From Acipenser ruthenus (Eukaryota; Chordata; Actinopteri; Acipenseriformes; Acipenseridae): a stretch of 64,000 nt of DNA. The stretch covers positions 11,297,585 to 11,361,584 of the forward strand of contig NC_081217.1 in assembly GCF_902713425.1 (NCBI RefSeq). The letters run 5' to 3'. Below the pieces are notes generated by a model. The model was not told where the DNA came from. It worked only from the letters and a program-made list of their open reading frames with translations, and ran no database searches. Of the stretch, positions 1 to 11,125 are shown in pieces. The position numbers and the translations under genes are program-made. Every line of letters starts with the position of its first letter. Within the stretch, counting starts at the first letter, position 1.

Positions 1-1590
1 CGTGTTCATTTCTGTGTATATGACATTGTCTATAACCAATATCTGTTATGTAAGCGTATTGGTATGAAACCAATCGCAATTAATGCGATCCGTGTTTTCA
101 GTCAGTTTGATAGTTTTAATCAATCATCGAAAAAGCAGCAGTGCTTTGCAACTGTAGTTCATCTTTCTTACGTTTTGGTAAGACACCCACTCAGAACGTG
201 TCCGCTTCCTCCAGCCCCCTAAGGAACACTGGAGCGGTCATCAATAACAGCGAGCAGTTGGTCAAAAACAACACTCGCTGTCTTCTTCACGCTCAAAAAC
301 GAACACTCTCACTCTTCCTCGTGGGTAGCGAGCCCAAACACTTTCAAAACGCATTTCGCTAGCAAATCACTATAGAAATGATCCCTGAAAGTATTGTTTT
401 ATGGGCAAGTGGCCGACCGTCTCCCTCCAACTCTGAGTGGCACCGGTAGCTGTGCCGGTGACAAATAAACAGGAGCACTTTCATATAATGCAATTGCTGT
501 AGCCCAGTGAGTTGTTACAATAACATTTCAAACTCATTCCAGACTGCAGGCGGTTAAAAGCTTAATTGGGTTCAATTTTTTGGTATGATTTAAAAAGTAC
601 GAGCCAGTTGCCTCATTTGCATTGCCTGCCTTCCTCCTTTGCACTGTGACGTCTATCAAACGTGTGCTTAAAATCTGATGAATACGATTCCCATTTGAAC
701 CGTAAATATTTTAATTATACGCATACAGTGTTCTGTTGGGCTCCGAGGGTGTTATCTAATAAAACAACGTAATCGGTGAGCGCGTTCGGCTTAACCAAAA
801 CGTTGCTGTTTCAAGCCCACGCAGGGACGAGGCATTCTTTTTGTCAATCGCCTTTCTGTCAAGCCAGTAAACCTGTATATAATAAGAAACATTCAACAGC
901 TCGGAAACACCATAATAGAATCCAATGCGTTTACAAATGTGTTTTGAAACTGTTCATTTTTCACCCAAATGCGGTTCTCAAAAATTGTTTTGCCTACATT
1001 TTTCTATTGCTATTATTATTTTTTCCAGAGTAAGACGAAAAAGCAAACATCCATGAAATAGGTAAACACTGCTACAGCGCTTGAACTGTCTCAACAAACG
1101 TTCAGCTCTAAAACGTGTACATTGAAAGTCTATTAACATCTTTAACACAATCATGTGTGTTCCAATAGCGGCTATTCCACATGGTGATCAATAAAGTGAA
1201 TGCTGGCTTTGTTCACATATTAGCAAGACGTTTTCAGGATTCACGCATATTCTGAACAAGCACACTAGAATATGGTAATGAAAGGACAGGAAAATAACAG
1301 GTTTATTGGCTTTGGTCTTGTATCGTCACCCTGACTACTGTCAGGTAAGGAAGTGGCATTAATCAAAACGTAATTATGTAAGGTTACCAATGCGCAAATA
1401 CGAAGCATATTAAAACTTCTTCACAATCTTAAATCTTCCCACATGCATTTCAAACACTTACTGATAAGTACGGCCCTTTCCCAATGTAACTGCTTTGTTT
1501 GAACACCAAAGATGGCTTGGATATTTATGAAACCACGATACTATTGTTCCCACTTTCTTTAGAACTACCAAATGTGCGCTTCCCATGTCA
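1..1590. other. Gene-free spacer of unit 1 (recurs in every unit)
   Basis: I see no tRNA, protein gene or known RNA here. The reading frames are all under 90 codons, lack family resemblance and are preserved only because the whole unit is. A short near-palindrome (caccggtagctgtgccggtg, near 438-457) could form a hairpin. The sequence recurs at the start of every later unit. Confidence 0.6.
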
Positions 1591-1664
1591 GCCCTAGTGG
1601 CCTAATGGCTAAGGCCACTGGCCTCCTAAGCCAGGGATAGTGGGTTCGAGTCCCATCTGGGGTG
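1591..1664 (+). tRNA. tRNA-Arg (CCT), unit 1
   Basis: The gene matches the vertebrate Arg-CCT pattern: acceptor GCCCTAG pairs with CTGGGGT using G:U at 1:72 and 5:68, the anticodon loop is CTCCTAA, the T-arm is GTGGG-TTCGAGT-CCCAT, and the discriminator is G. A T4 run follows at 1668-1671 as a Pol III terminator. No intron and no encoded CCA are seen. It is 74 nt rather than the usual 73, because an extra C sits between the D-stem (GCCT/AGGC) and the anticodon stem (CTGGC/GCCAG). The same extra base is in all ten copies, so it predates amplification. It may weaken the fold, and I cannot tell whether the product is charged. Confidence 0.8.
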
Positions 1665-2101
1665 GGGTTTTGTTATAAAATCGAACATAATTGTGTTATG
1701 TTTTATTGGCATGTGATATTTTGTAGATCTTGTTATCTGCTAAGTCCGCTCACGCTAGCCACAACGTGCTTGAGTGCTGTGGCAGCAGCCATGAAGCAAG
1801 TCAGTTTTTCAGTTGAAATCAAGATCTACTTTGTTTTTTGTGTATGGGTGGTTTGAAAAGATCACTTAAATTGTTACGTATTTTGAAATAAAGATGTATT
1901 CATTATTATGAACGTTGACAGAAAGGATATTGTATTTACATTTCCCACGTGTGCTTGCCTTGTATAAATCGATGGAGTTTCAACAAAGGCATTTGACTTC
2001 GGTTCATGTTAGCCTATACTGCCATCTGCAGCATTACCGCGGGTGTCTTTTACTTCTTTTGACAATAATATGGATCATTTCACAGTCCAATGTAAGAACA
2101 T

Positions 2102-2183
2102 GTAGTCGTGGCCGAGTGGTTAAGGCGATGGACTAGAAATCCATTGGGGTTTCCCCGCGCAGGTTCGAATCCTGCCGACTACG
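2102..2183 (+). tRNA. tRNA-Ser (AGA), unit 1
   Basis: This is the most canonical gene of the unit. At 82 nt it has acceptor GTAGTCG/CGACTAC, A-box TGGCCGAGTGG, anticodon loop CTAGAAA with AGA read as IGA, a long type-II variable arm (TTGGGGTTTCCCCGC) and B-box GGTTCGAATCC. A T5 run at 2193-2197 is a good Pol III terminator. The sequence agrees with the standard vertebrate Ser-AGA gene almost base for base from memory, so it is probably functional where intact. Confidence 0.96.
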
Positions 2184-2348
2184 TAAGCTTTCTTTTTAAT
2201 TGTATGTGTTCATTCCTAATACATGTTTAAAGATGAGGAATTTGAAATATTACTGGTTCTACTTCATATCGCACCGGTTCATTTTGTTAAAGAATGTTCA
2301 TTTTGGCACCATTCCAAATGCTGTGGTTTCTTTAAAGAAGAAAAGTCA

Positions 2349-2422
2349 TGGCCCGTACGGGGATCGAACCCGCGACCTTGGCGTTATTAGCACCCCGCTC
2401 TAACCAACTGAGCTAACCGGCC
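2349..2422 (-). tRNA. tRNA-Ile (AAT), unit 1
   Basis: Read on the minus strand, this is a 74 nt gene with acceptor GGCCGGT/ACGGGCC, anticodon loop CTAATAA (AAT, read as IAU), T-arm GCGGG-TTCGATC-CCCGT and discriminator A. A T4 terminator corresponds to the A-run at 2341-2344. This copy alone has G instead of T at position 27, giving a G:A mismatch with A43 at the top of the anticodon stem. The other copies pair T27 with A43. It is probably a weakened member of the family. Confidence 0.9.
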
Positions 2423-2710
2423 ACACACATGGAGCGCGTTAATAAAACCCGAGAAAAACAAGGCCTGCGGACATTATGATTACCAAGATGTTATGTTAAA
2501 CTCAACAATAACACATTCAAAGTATTGGAAAGGCATAATTAGAGGTCTCATCTTTATGAGGCAGTTTAGCAGTGTGAAGAAAGTGGCGAGGTGCGGGCTT
2601 GCGGTGACTTTCTCTCATTTAAAAAGCTGTGATTTGAATACTAAAAAGAAAAACATGTAAAATTACCAAGCATTCGGTGGACGTTTTAGAAATAAATTAA
2701 CAAGAACTGT

Positions 2711-2792
2711 TGTCAGAAGTGGGGTTCGAGCCCACGCCTCCATGGAGACTGCGAACTGACCACAGCGCCTTAGACCGCTCGGCCATCCTGAC
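2711..2792 (-). tRNA. tRNA-Leu (CAG), unit 1, unusual bases
   Basis: The acceptor GTCAGGA/TTCTGAC, discriminator A, A-box TGGCCGAGCGG and long variable arm (TCTCCATGGAGGCGT) identify tRNA-Leu. The anticodon is CAG. Several positions are odd. The anticodon loop is GTCAGTT, so position 37 is U where a purine is expected (Leu-CAG normally has methylated G37), and position 32 is G. The T-loop begins C54 (GGCTCGAACC), breaking the B-box consensus GGTTCGA. No run of four Ts follows within about 45 nt. It may be poorly transcribed or decayed, and the same oddities apart from base 37 recur in all copies. Confidence 0.75.
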
Positions 2793-3213
2793 TTACACCG
2801 ACGACTTTGCACAACGCTGCAGCACACTGCTGAACCTCCCATGTCTGACGCTGCAGTAAATCACCTGGCGTGTGCGTGTACTTGTTCTTTTTCTGTTTAT
2901 ATTAAGGAGGGCGACAGGTTTTGTCGCATTTTGTATGGAATCACAAGGACACTCCTCTTACTGAAAGAAAATATACTGCAAACAGAGCGATCGCTTCACG
3001 GTTTGAATCAAAATCAGAACAGTCTGTTAGCAAATGAACTTCATCAAAAAACCACAAAGGCATTACATAAATGTTACAGATATATTTCGTAGACAGAACA
3101 GTTGTAACATATTTGAGTACATTTCTAAACAATCTGCTAATAACAGACATAATCTCAAAGCGCTATAATTTATTTTCAGATTTTATGAAAGACAAGTATG
3201 GTTGCGCATTATA
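2793..3213. other. Spacer between tRNA-Leu and Penelope-like fragment, unit 1
   Basis: No RNA gene or coding resemblance was seen. Short open frames here are not supported by composition or motif. The part adjoining 3213 may be the untranslated tail of the Penelope-like element. Confidence 0.5.
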
Positions 3214-3688
3214 TCACAGAAAACAGGATAATCCTAGCGCTTCATTTAATCCCTCGGGTTGTACCATATGGAGATAGAAGATCCATTTGGATTCACATTG
3301 TAATAGTTTTTGATCGAGATTATCACGTCCTCGAGCTTGAAATATTTTTTGTATGCTGCGGTATTTCAGATCTGAAATGGAATGTTTGGCATCTACGAAA
3401 TGTCTAGCTAGTGGTGAATGGATATCTTTTCTCCTAATTGAACTTTTATGCTTGCTCATCAATGCGCAATCGTCACTGTCTAGTAGTTTTACCAACATAT
3501 TGCAAATGGCAAGGACAAAAAAACAAATAAATGACATGCGTTGAAGCACAGGTCATCACTTGTAAGACACTGTACTCTTTTTTCGTTGTATGGCTTGTAA
3601 AACGCAAACGCATTATCACAGGCGGCACAATTACGACATGGAAAATAATCCAGTAGATTTGTCCAGTACACCTAGATCTCTCGAACAT
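3214..3688 (-). mobile_element. Penelope-like element C-terminal GIY-YIG fragment, unit 1
   Basis: Minus-strand reading gives the end of a Penelope-like (Neptune-type) retroelement polyprotein. In order there is a cysteine cluster (PCRNCAACDN), then VIYLFFCPCHLQYVGKTTRQ with the VIY...YVG pair of a GIY-YIG nuclease, then KHKSSIRRKDIHSPLARHF, then a DLDQKLLQCESKWI segment and the terminal GLNEALGLSCFL followed by a stop. These blocks match the conserved end of fish and amphibian Penelope-like proteins. The frame is not continuous and no reverse-transcriptase part lies upstream, so this is a dead 5'-truncated remnant that was duplicated along with the tRNA unit. Confidence 0.75.
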
Positions 3689-5309
3689 GTCAATGAGTCA
3701 GCCCTTAATAAACACTGTCCGTGTTCATTTCTGTGTATATGACATTGTCTATAACCAATATCTGTTATGTAAGCGTATTGGTATGAAACCAATCGCAATT
3801 AATGCGATCCGTGTTTTCAGTCAGTTTGATAGTTTTAATCAATCATCGAAAAAGCAGCAGTGCTTTGCAACTGTAGTTCATCTTTCTTACGTTTTGGTAA
3901 GACACCCACTCAGAACGTGTCCGCTTCCTCCAGCCCCCTAAGGAACACTGGAGCGGTCATCAATAACAGCGAGCAGTTGGTCAAAAACAACACTCGCTGT
4001 CTTCTTCACGCTCAAAAACGAACACTCTCACTCTTCCTCGTGGGTAGCGAGCCCAAACACTTTCAAAACGCATTTCGCTAGCAAATCACTATAGAAATGA
4101 TCCCTGAAAGTATTGTTTTATGGGCAAGTGGCCGACCGTCTCCCTCCAACTCTGAGTGGCACCGGTAGCTGTGCCGGTGACAAATAAACAGGAGCACTTT
4201 CATATAATGCAATTGCTGTAGCCCAGTGAGTTGTTACAATAACATTTCAAACTCATTCCAGACTGCAGGCGGTTAAAAGCTTAATTGGGTTCAATTTTTT
4301 GGTATGATTTAAAAAGTACGAGCCAGTTGCCTCATTTGCATTGCCTGCCTTCCTCCTTTGCACTGTGACGTCTATCAAATGTGTGCTTAAAATCTGATGA
4401 ATACGATTCCCATTTGAACCGTAAATATTTTAATTATACGCATACAGTGTTCTGTTGGGCTCCGAGGGTGTTATCTAATAAAACAACGTAATCGGTGAGC
4501 GCGTTCGGCTTAACCAAAACGTTGCTGTTTCAAGCCCACGCAGGGACGAGGCATTCTTTTTGTCAATCGCCTTTCTGTCAAGCCAGTAAACCTGTATATA
4601 ATAAGAAACATTCAACAGCTCGGAAACACCATAATAGAATCCAATGCGTTTACAAATGTGTTTTGAAACTGTTCATTTTTCACCCAAATGCGGTTCTCAA
4701 AAATTGTTTTGCCTACATTTTTCTATTGCTATTATTATTTTTTCCAGAGTAAGACGAAAAAGCAAACATCCATGAAATAGGTAAACACTGCTACAGCGTT
4801 TGAACTGTCTCAACAAACGTTCAGCTCTAAAACGTGTACATTGAAAGTCTATTAACATCTTTAACACAATCATGTGTGTTCCAATAGCGGCTATTCCACA
4901 TGGTGATCAATAAAGTGAATGCTGGCTTTGTTCACATATTAGCAAGACGTTTTCAGGATTCACGCATATTCTGAACAAGCACACTAGAATATGGTAATGA
5001 AAGGACAGGAAAATAACAGGTTTATTGGCTTTGGTCTTGTATCGTCACCCTGACTACTGTCAGGTAAGGAAGTGGCATTAATCAAAACGTAATTATGTAA
5101 GGTTACCAATGCGCAAATACGAAGCATATTAAAACTTCTTCACAATCTTAAATCTTCCCACATGCATTTCAAACACTTACTGATAAGTACGGCCCTTTCC
5201 CAATGTAACTGCTTTGTTTGAACACCAAAGATGGCTTGGATATTTATGAAACCACGATACTATTGTTCCCACTTTCTTTAGAACTACCAAATGTGCGCTT
5301 CCCATGTCA

Positions 5310-5383
5310 GCCCTAGTGGCCTAATGGCTAAGGCCACTGGCCTCCTAAGCCAGGGATAGTGGGTTCGAGTCCCATCTGGGGTG
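5310..5383 (+). tRNA. tRNA-Arg (CCT), unit 2
   Basis: Identical by eye to the unit 1 copy, including the extra base before the anticodon stem. Confidence 0.8.
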
Positions 5384-5820
5384 GGGTTTTGTTATAAAAT
5401 CGAACATAATTGTGTTATGTTTTATTGGCATGTGATATTTTGTAGATCTTGTTATCTGCTAAGTCCGCTCACGCTAGCCACAACGTGCTTGAGTGCTGTG
5501 GCAGCAGCCATGAAGCAAGTCAGTTTTTCAGTTGAAATCAAGATCTACTTTGTTTTTTGTGTATGGGTGGTTTGAAAAGATCACTTAAATTGTTACGTAT
5601 TTTGAAATAAAGATGTATTCATTATTATGAACGTTGACAGAAAGGATATTGTATTTACATTTCCCACGTGTGCTTGCCTTGTATAAATCGATGGAGTTTC
5701 AACAAAGGCATTTGACTTCGGTTCATGTTAGCCTATACTGCCATCTGCAGCATTACCGCGGGTGTCTTTTACTTCTTTTGACAATAATATGGATCATTTC
5801 ACAGTCCAATGTAAGAACAT

Positions 5821-5902
5821 GTAGTCGTGGCCGAGTGGTTAAGGCGATGGACTAGAAATCCATTGGGGTTTCCCCGCGCAGGTTCGAATCCTGCCGACTA
5901 CG
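5821..5902 (+). tRNA. tRNA-Ser (AGA), unit 2
   Basis: Canonical 82 nt copy with its T5 terminator. Confidence 0.96.
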
Positions 5903-6067
5903 TAAGCTTTCTTTTTAATTGTATGTGTTCATTCCTAATACATGTTTAAAGATGAGGAATCTGAAATATTACTGGTTCTACTTCATATCGCACCGGTTCA
6001 TTTAGTTAAAGAATGTTCATTTTGGCACCATTCCAAATGCTGTGGTTTCTTTAAAGAAGAAAAGTCA

Positions 6068-6140
6068 TGGCCCGTACGGGGATCGAACCCGCGACCTTGG
6101 CGTTTTAGCACCACGCTCTAACCAACTGAGCTAACCGGCC
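6068..6140 (-). tRNA. tRNA-Ile, unit 2, anticodon-loop deletion
   Basis: One base is missing inside the anticodon loop: the minus strand reads GGTGCTAAAACGCC instead of GGTGCTAATAACGCC. The loop has six bases and no clear AAT anticodon. It is probably a pseudogene unless the base loss is an assembly error. The rest of the cloverleaf is intact. Confidence 0.85.
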
Positions 6141-6428
6141 ACACACATGGAGCGCGTTAATAAAACCCGAGAAAAACAAGGCCTGCGGACATTATGATTA
6201 CCAAGATGTTATGTTAAACTCAACAATAACACATTCAAAGTATTGGAAAGGCATAATTAGAGGTCTCATCTTTATGAGGCAGTTTAGCAGTGTGAAGAAA
6301 GTGGCGAGGTGCGGGCTTGCGGTGACTTTCTCTCATTTAAAAAGCTGTGATTTGAATACTAAAAAGAAAAACATGTAAAATTACCAAGCATTCGGTGGAC
6401 GTTTTAGAAATAAATTAACAAGAACTGT

Positions 6429-6510
6429 TGTCAGAAGTGGGGTTCGAGCCCACGCCTCCATGGAGACTGCGACCTGACCACAGCGCCTTAGACCGCTCGG
6501 CCATCCTGAC
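6429..6510 (-). tRNA. tRNA-Leu (CAG), unit 2, G37 form
   Basis: This copy has the loop GTCAGGT, restoring the expected G at position 37. The C54 and G32 oddities remain. Confidence 0.78.
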
Positions 6511-6931
6511 TTACACCGACGACTTTGCACAACGCTGCAGCACACTGCTGAACCTCCCATGTCTGACGCTGCAGTAAATCACCTGGCGTGTGCGTGTACT
6601 TGTTCTTTTTCTGTTTATATTAAGGAGGGCGACAGGTTTTGTCGCATTTTGTATGGAATCACAAGGACACTCCTCTTACTGAAAGAAAATATACTGCAAA
6701 CAGAGCGATCGCTTCACGGTTTGAATCAAAATCAGAACAGTCTGTTAGCAAATGAACTTCATCAAAAAACCACAAAGGCATTACATAAATGTTACAGATA
6801 TATTTCGTAGACAGAACAGTTGTAACATATTTGAGTACATTTCTAAACAATCTGCTAATAACAGACATAATCTCAAAGCGCTATAATTTATTTTCAGATC
6901 TTATGAAAGACAAGTATGGTTGCGCATTATA

Positions 6932-7406
6932 TCACAGAAAACAGGATAATCCTAGCGCTTCATTTAATCCCTCGGGTTGTACCATATGGAGATAGAAGAT
7001 CCATTTGGATTCACATTGTAATAGTTTTTGATCGAGATTATCACGTCCTCGAGCTTGAAATATTTTTTGTATGCTGCGGTATTTCAGATCTGAAATGGAA
7101 TGTTTGGCATCTACGAAATGTCTAGCTAGTGGTGAATGGATATCTTTTCTCCTAATTGAACTTTTATGCTTGCTCATCAATGCGCAATCGTCACTGTCTA
7201 GTAGTTTTACCAACATATTGCAAATGGCAAGGACAAAAAAACAAATAAATGACATGCGTTGAAGCACAGGTCATCACTTGTAAGACACTGTACTCTTTTT
7301 TCGTTGTATGGCTTGTAAAACGCAAACGCATTATCACAGGCGGCACAATTACGACATGGAAAATAATCCAGTAGATTTGTCCAGTACACCTAGATCTCTC
7401 GAACAT
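6932..7406 (-). mobile_element. Penelope-like fragment, unit 2
   Basis: Same GIY-YIG remnant as in unit 1, with no visible difference in its conserved blocks. Confidence 0.75.
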
Positions 7407-9027
7407 GTCAATGAGTCAGCCCTTAATAAACACTGTCCGTGTTCATTTCTGTGTATATGACATTGTCTATAACCAATATCTGTTATGTAAGCGTATTGGT
7501 ATGAAACCAATCGCAATTAATGCGATCCGTGTTTTCAGTCAGTTTGATAGTTTTAATCAATCATCGAAAAAGCAGCAGTGCTTTGCAACTGTAGTTCATC
7601 TTTCTTACGTTTTGGTAAGACACCCACTCAGAACGTGTCCGCTTCCTCCAGCCCCCTAAGGAACACTGGAGCGGTCATCAATAACAGCGAGCAGTTGGTC
7701 AAAAACAACACTCGCTGTCTTCTTCACGCTCAAAAACGAACACTCTCACTCTTCCTCGTGGGTAGCGAGCCCAAACACTTTCAAAACGCATTTCGCTAGC
7801 AAATCACTATAGAAATGATCCCTGAAAGTATTGTTTTATGGGCAAGTGGCCGACCGTCTCCCTCCAACTCTGAGTGGCACCGGTAGCTGTGCCGGTGACA
7901 AATAAACAGGAGCACTTTCATATAATGCAATTGCTGTAGCCCAGTGAGTTGTTACAATAACATTTCAAACTCATTCCAGACTGCAGGCGGTTAAAAGCTT
8001 AATTGGGTTCAATTTTTTGGTATGATTTAAAAAGTACGAGCCAGTTGCCTCATTTGCATTGCCTGCCTTCCTCCTTTGCACTGTGACGTCTATCAAATGT
8101 GTGCTTAAAATCTGATGAATACGATTCCCATTTGAACCGTAAATATTTTAATTATACGCATACAGTGTTCTGTTGGGCTCCGAGGGTGTTATCTAATAAA
8201 ACAACGTAATCGGTGAGCGCGTTCGGCTTAACCAAAACGTTGCTGTTTCAAGCCCACGCAGGGACGAGGCATTCTTTTTGTCAATCGCCTTTCTGTCAAG
8301 CCAGTAAACCTGTATATAATAAGAAACATTCAACAGCTCGGAAACACCATAATAGAATCCAATGCGTTTACAAATGTGTTTTGAAACTGTTCATTTTTCA
8401 CCCAAATGCGGTTCTCAAAAATTGTTTTGCCTACATTTTTCTATTGCTATTATTATTTTTTCCAGAGTAAGACGAAAAAGCAAACATCCATGAAATAGGT
8501 AAACACTGCTACAGCGCTTGAACTGTCTCAACAAACGTTCAGCTCTAAAACGTGTACATTGAAAGTCTATTAACATCTTTAACACAATCATGTGTGTTCC
8601 AATAGCGGCTATTCCACATGGTGATCAATAAAGTGAATGCTGGCTTTGTTCACATATTAGCAAGACGTTTTCAGGATTCACGCATATTCTGAACAAGCAC
8701 ACTAGAATATGGTAATGAAAGGACAGGAAAATAACAGGTTTATTGGCTTTGGTCTTGTATCGTCACCCTGACTACTGTCAGGTAAGGAAGTGGCATTAAT
8801 CAAAACGTAATTATGTAAGGTTACCAATGCGCAAATACGAAGCATATTAAAACTTCTTCACAATCTTAAATCTTCCCACATGCATTTCAAACACTTACTG
8901 ATAAGTACGGCCCTTTCCCAATGTAACTGCTTTGTTTGAACACCAAAGATGGCTTGGATATTTATGAAACCACGATACTATTGTTCCCACTTTCTTTAGA
9001 ACTACCAAATGTGCGCTTCCCATGTCA

Positions 9028-9101
9028 GCCCTAGTGGCCTAATGGCTAAGGCCACTGGCCTCCTAAGCCAGGGATAGTGGGTTCGAGTCCCATCTGGGGT
9101 G
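9028..9101 (+). tRNA. tRNA-Arg (CCT), unit 3
   Basis: Array-consensus 74 nt form with the extra C. Confidence 0.8.
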
Positions 9102-9538
9102 GGGTTTTGTTATAAAATCGAACATAATTGTGTTATGTTTTATTGGCATGTGATATTTTGTAGATCTTGTTATCTGCTAAGTCCGCTCACGCTAGCCACA
9201 ACGTGCTTGAGTGCTGTGGCAGCAGCCATGAAGCAAGTCAGTTTTTCAGTTGAAATCAAGATCTACTTTGTTTTTTGTGTATGGGTGGTTTGAAAAGATC
9301 ACTTAAATTGTTACGTATTTTGAAATAAAGATGTATTCATTATTATGAACGTTGACAGAAAGGATATTGTATTTACATTTCCCACGTGTGCTTGCCTTGT
9401 ATAAATCGATGGAGTTTCAACAAAGGCATTTGACTTCGGTTCATGTTAGCCTATACTGCCATCTGCAGCATTACCGCGGGTGTCTTTTACTTCTTTTGAC
9501 AATAATATGGATCATTTCACAGTCCAATGTAAGAACAT

Positions 9539-9620
9539 GTAGTCGTGGCCGAGTGGTTAAGGCGATGGACTAGAAATCCATTGGGGTTTCCCCGCGCAGG
9601 TTCGAATCCTGCCGACTACG
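9539..9620 (+). tRNA. tRNA-Ser (AGA), unit 3
   Basis: Canonical copy. Confidence 0.96.
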
Positions 9621-9785
9621 TAAGCTTTCTTTTTAATTGTATGTGTTCATTCCTAATACATGTTTAAAGATGAGGAATTTGAAATATTACTGGTTCTACT
9701 TCATATCGCACCGGTTCATTTTGTTAAAGAATGTTCATTTTGGCACCATTCCAAATGCTGTGGTTTCTTTAAAGAAGAAAAGTCA

Positions 9786-9859
9786 TGGCCCGTACGGGGA
9801 TCGAACCCGCGACCTTGGCGTTATTAGCACCACGCTCTAACCAACTGAGCTAACCGGCC
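9786..9859 (-). tRNA. tRNA-Ile (AAT), unit 3
   Basis: Full-length copy with T27:A43 paired and loop CTAATAA. It matches the standard vertebrate Ile-AAT gene as I recall it. Confidence 0.94.
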
Positions 9860-10147
9860 ACACACATGGAGTGCGTTAATAAAACCCGAGAAAAACAAGG
9901 CCTGCGGACATTATGATTACCAAGATGTTATGTTAAACTCAACAATAACACATTCAAAGTATTGGAAAGGCATAATTAGAGGTCTCATCTTTATGAGGCA
10001 GTTTAGCAGTGTGAAGAAAGTGGCGAGGTGCGGGCTTGCGGTGACTTTCTCTCATTTAAAAAGCTGTGATTTGAATACTAAAAAGAAAAACATGTAAAAT
10101 TACCAAGCATTCGGTGGACGTTTTAGAAATAAATTAACAAGAACTGT

Positions 10148-10229
10148 TGTCAGAAGTGGGGTTCGAGCCCACGCCTCCATGGAGACTGCGAACTGACCAC
10201 AGCGCCTTAGACCGCTCGGCCATCCTGAC
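10148..10229 (-). tRNA. tRNA-Leu (CAG), unit 3, U37 form
   Basis: Loop GTCAGTT, as in unit 1. Confidence 0.75.
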
Positions 10230-10650
10230 TTACACCGACGACTTTGCACAACGCTGCAGCACACTGCTGAACCTCCCATGTCTGACGCTGCAGTAAATCA
10301 CCTGGCGTGTGCGTGTACTTGTTCTTTTTCTGTTTATATTAAGGAGGGCGACAGGTTTTGTCGCATTTTGTATGGAATCACAAGGACACTCCTCTTACTG
10401 AAAGAAAATATACTGCAAACAGAGCGATCGCTTCACGGTTTGAATCAAAATCAGAACAGTCTGTTAGCAAATGAACTTCATCAAAAAACCACAAAGGCAT
10501 TACATAAATGTTACAGATATATTTCGTAGACAGAACAGTTGTAACATATTTGAGTACATTTCTAAACAATCTGCTAATAACAGACATAATCTCAAAGCGC
10601 TATAATTTATTTTCAGATCTTATGAAAGACAAGTATGGTTGCGCATTATA

Positions 10651-11125
10651 TCACAGAAAACAGGATAATCCTAGCGCTTCATTTAATCCCTCGGGTTGTA
10701 CCATATGGAGATAGAAGATCCATTTGGATTCACATTGTAATAGTTTTTGATCGAGATTATCACGTCCTCGAGCTTGAAATATTTTTTGTATGCTGCGGTA
10801 TTTCAGATCTGAAATGGAATGTTTGGCATCTACGAAATGTCTAGCTAGTGGTGAATGGATATCTTTTCTCCTAATTGAACTTTTATGCTTGCTCATCAAT
10901 GCGCAATCGTCACTGTCTAGTAGTTTTACCAACATATTGCAAATGGCAAGGACAAAAAAACAAATAAATGACATGCGTTGAAGCACAGGTCATCACTTGT
11001 AAGACACTGTACTCTTTTTTCGTTGTATGGCTTGTAAAACGCAAACGCATTATCACAGGCGGCACAATTACGACATGGAAAATAATCCAGTAGATTTGTC
11101 CAGTACACCTAGATCTCTCGAACAT
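10651..11125 (-). mobile_element. Penelope-like fragment, unit 3
   Basis: Same remnant as in unit 1. Confidence 0.75.

Larger units (their letters stand above)
1..3719. repeat. Array unit 1
   Basis: Variant states at unit positions 661, 1080, 2242, 2285 and 2755 are C, C, T, T, A. Its tRNA-Ile has a private anticodon-stem change. Confidence 0.95.
3720..7437. repeat. Array unit 2
   Basis: The five marker variants read T, T, C, A, C. The unit is 1 bp short because of a base lost in the tRNA-Ile anticodon loop. Confidence 0.95.

Noticed and set aside
141-362. Repeated 60-92 codon frames in the array spacer (for example 141-362 and 776-1033)
   Set aside because: They recur only because the whole unit recurs. 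Composition is not protein-like, no family is recognised, and small indels in some units alter them freely.
803-830. Possible fifth tRNA at gtttcaagcccac
   Set aside because: It is T-loop-like, but no matching acceptor, D-arm or anticodon stem is present around it.
1662-2403. Frames overlapping the tRNA genes (1662-1856, 1915-2136, 2200-2403)
   Set aside because: They run through tRNA sequence or adjoining spacer, and the tRNA genes explain the sequence.
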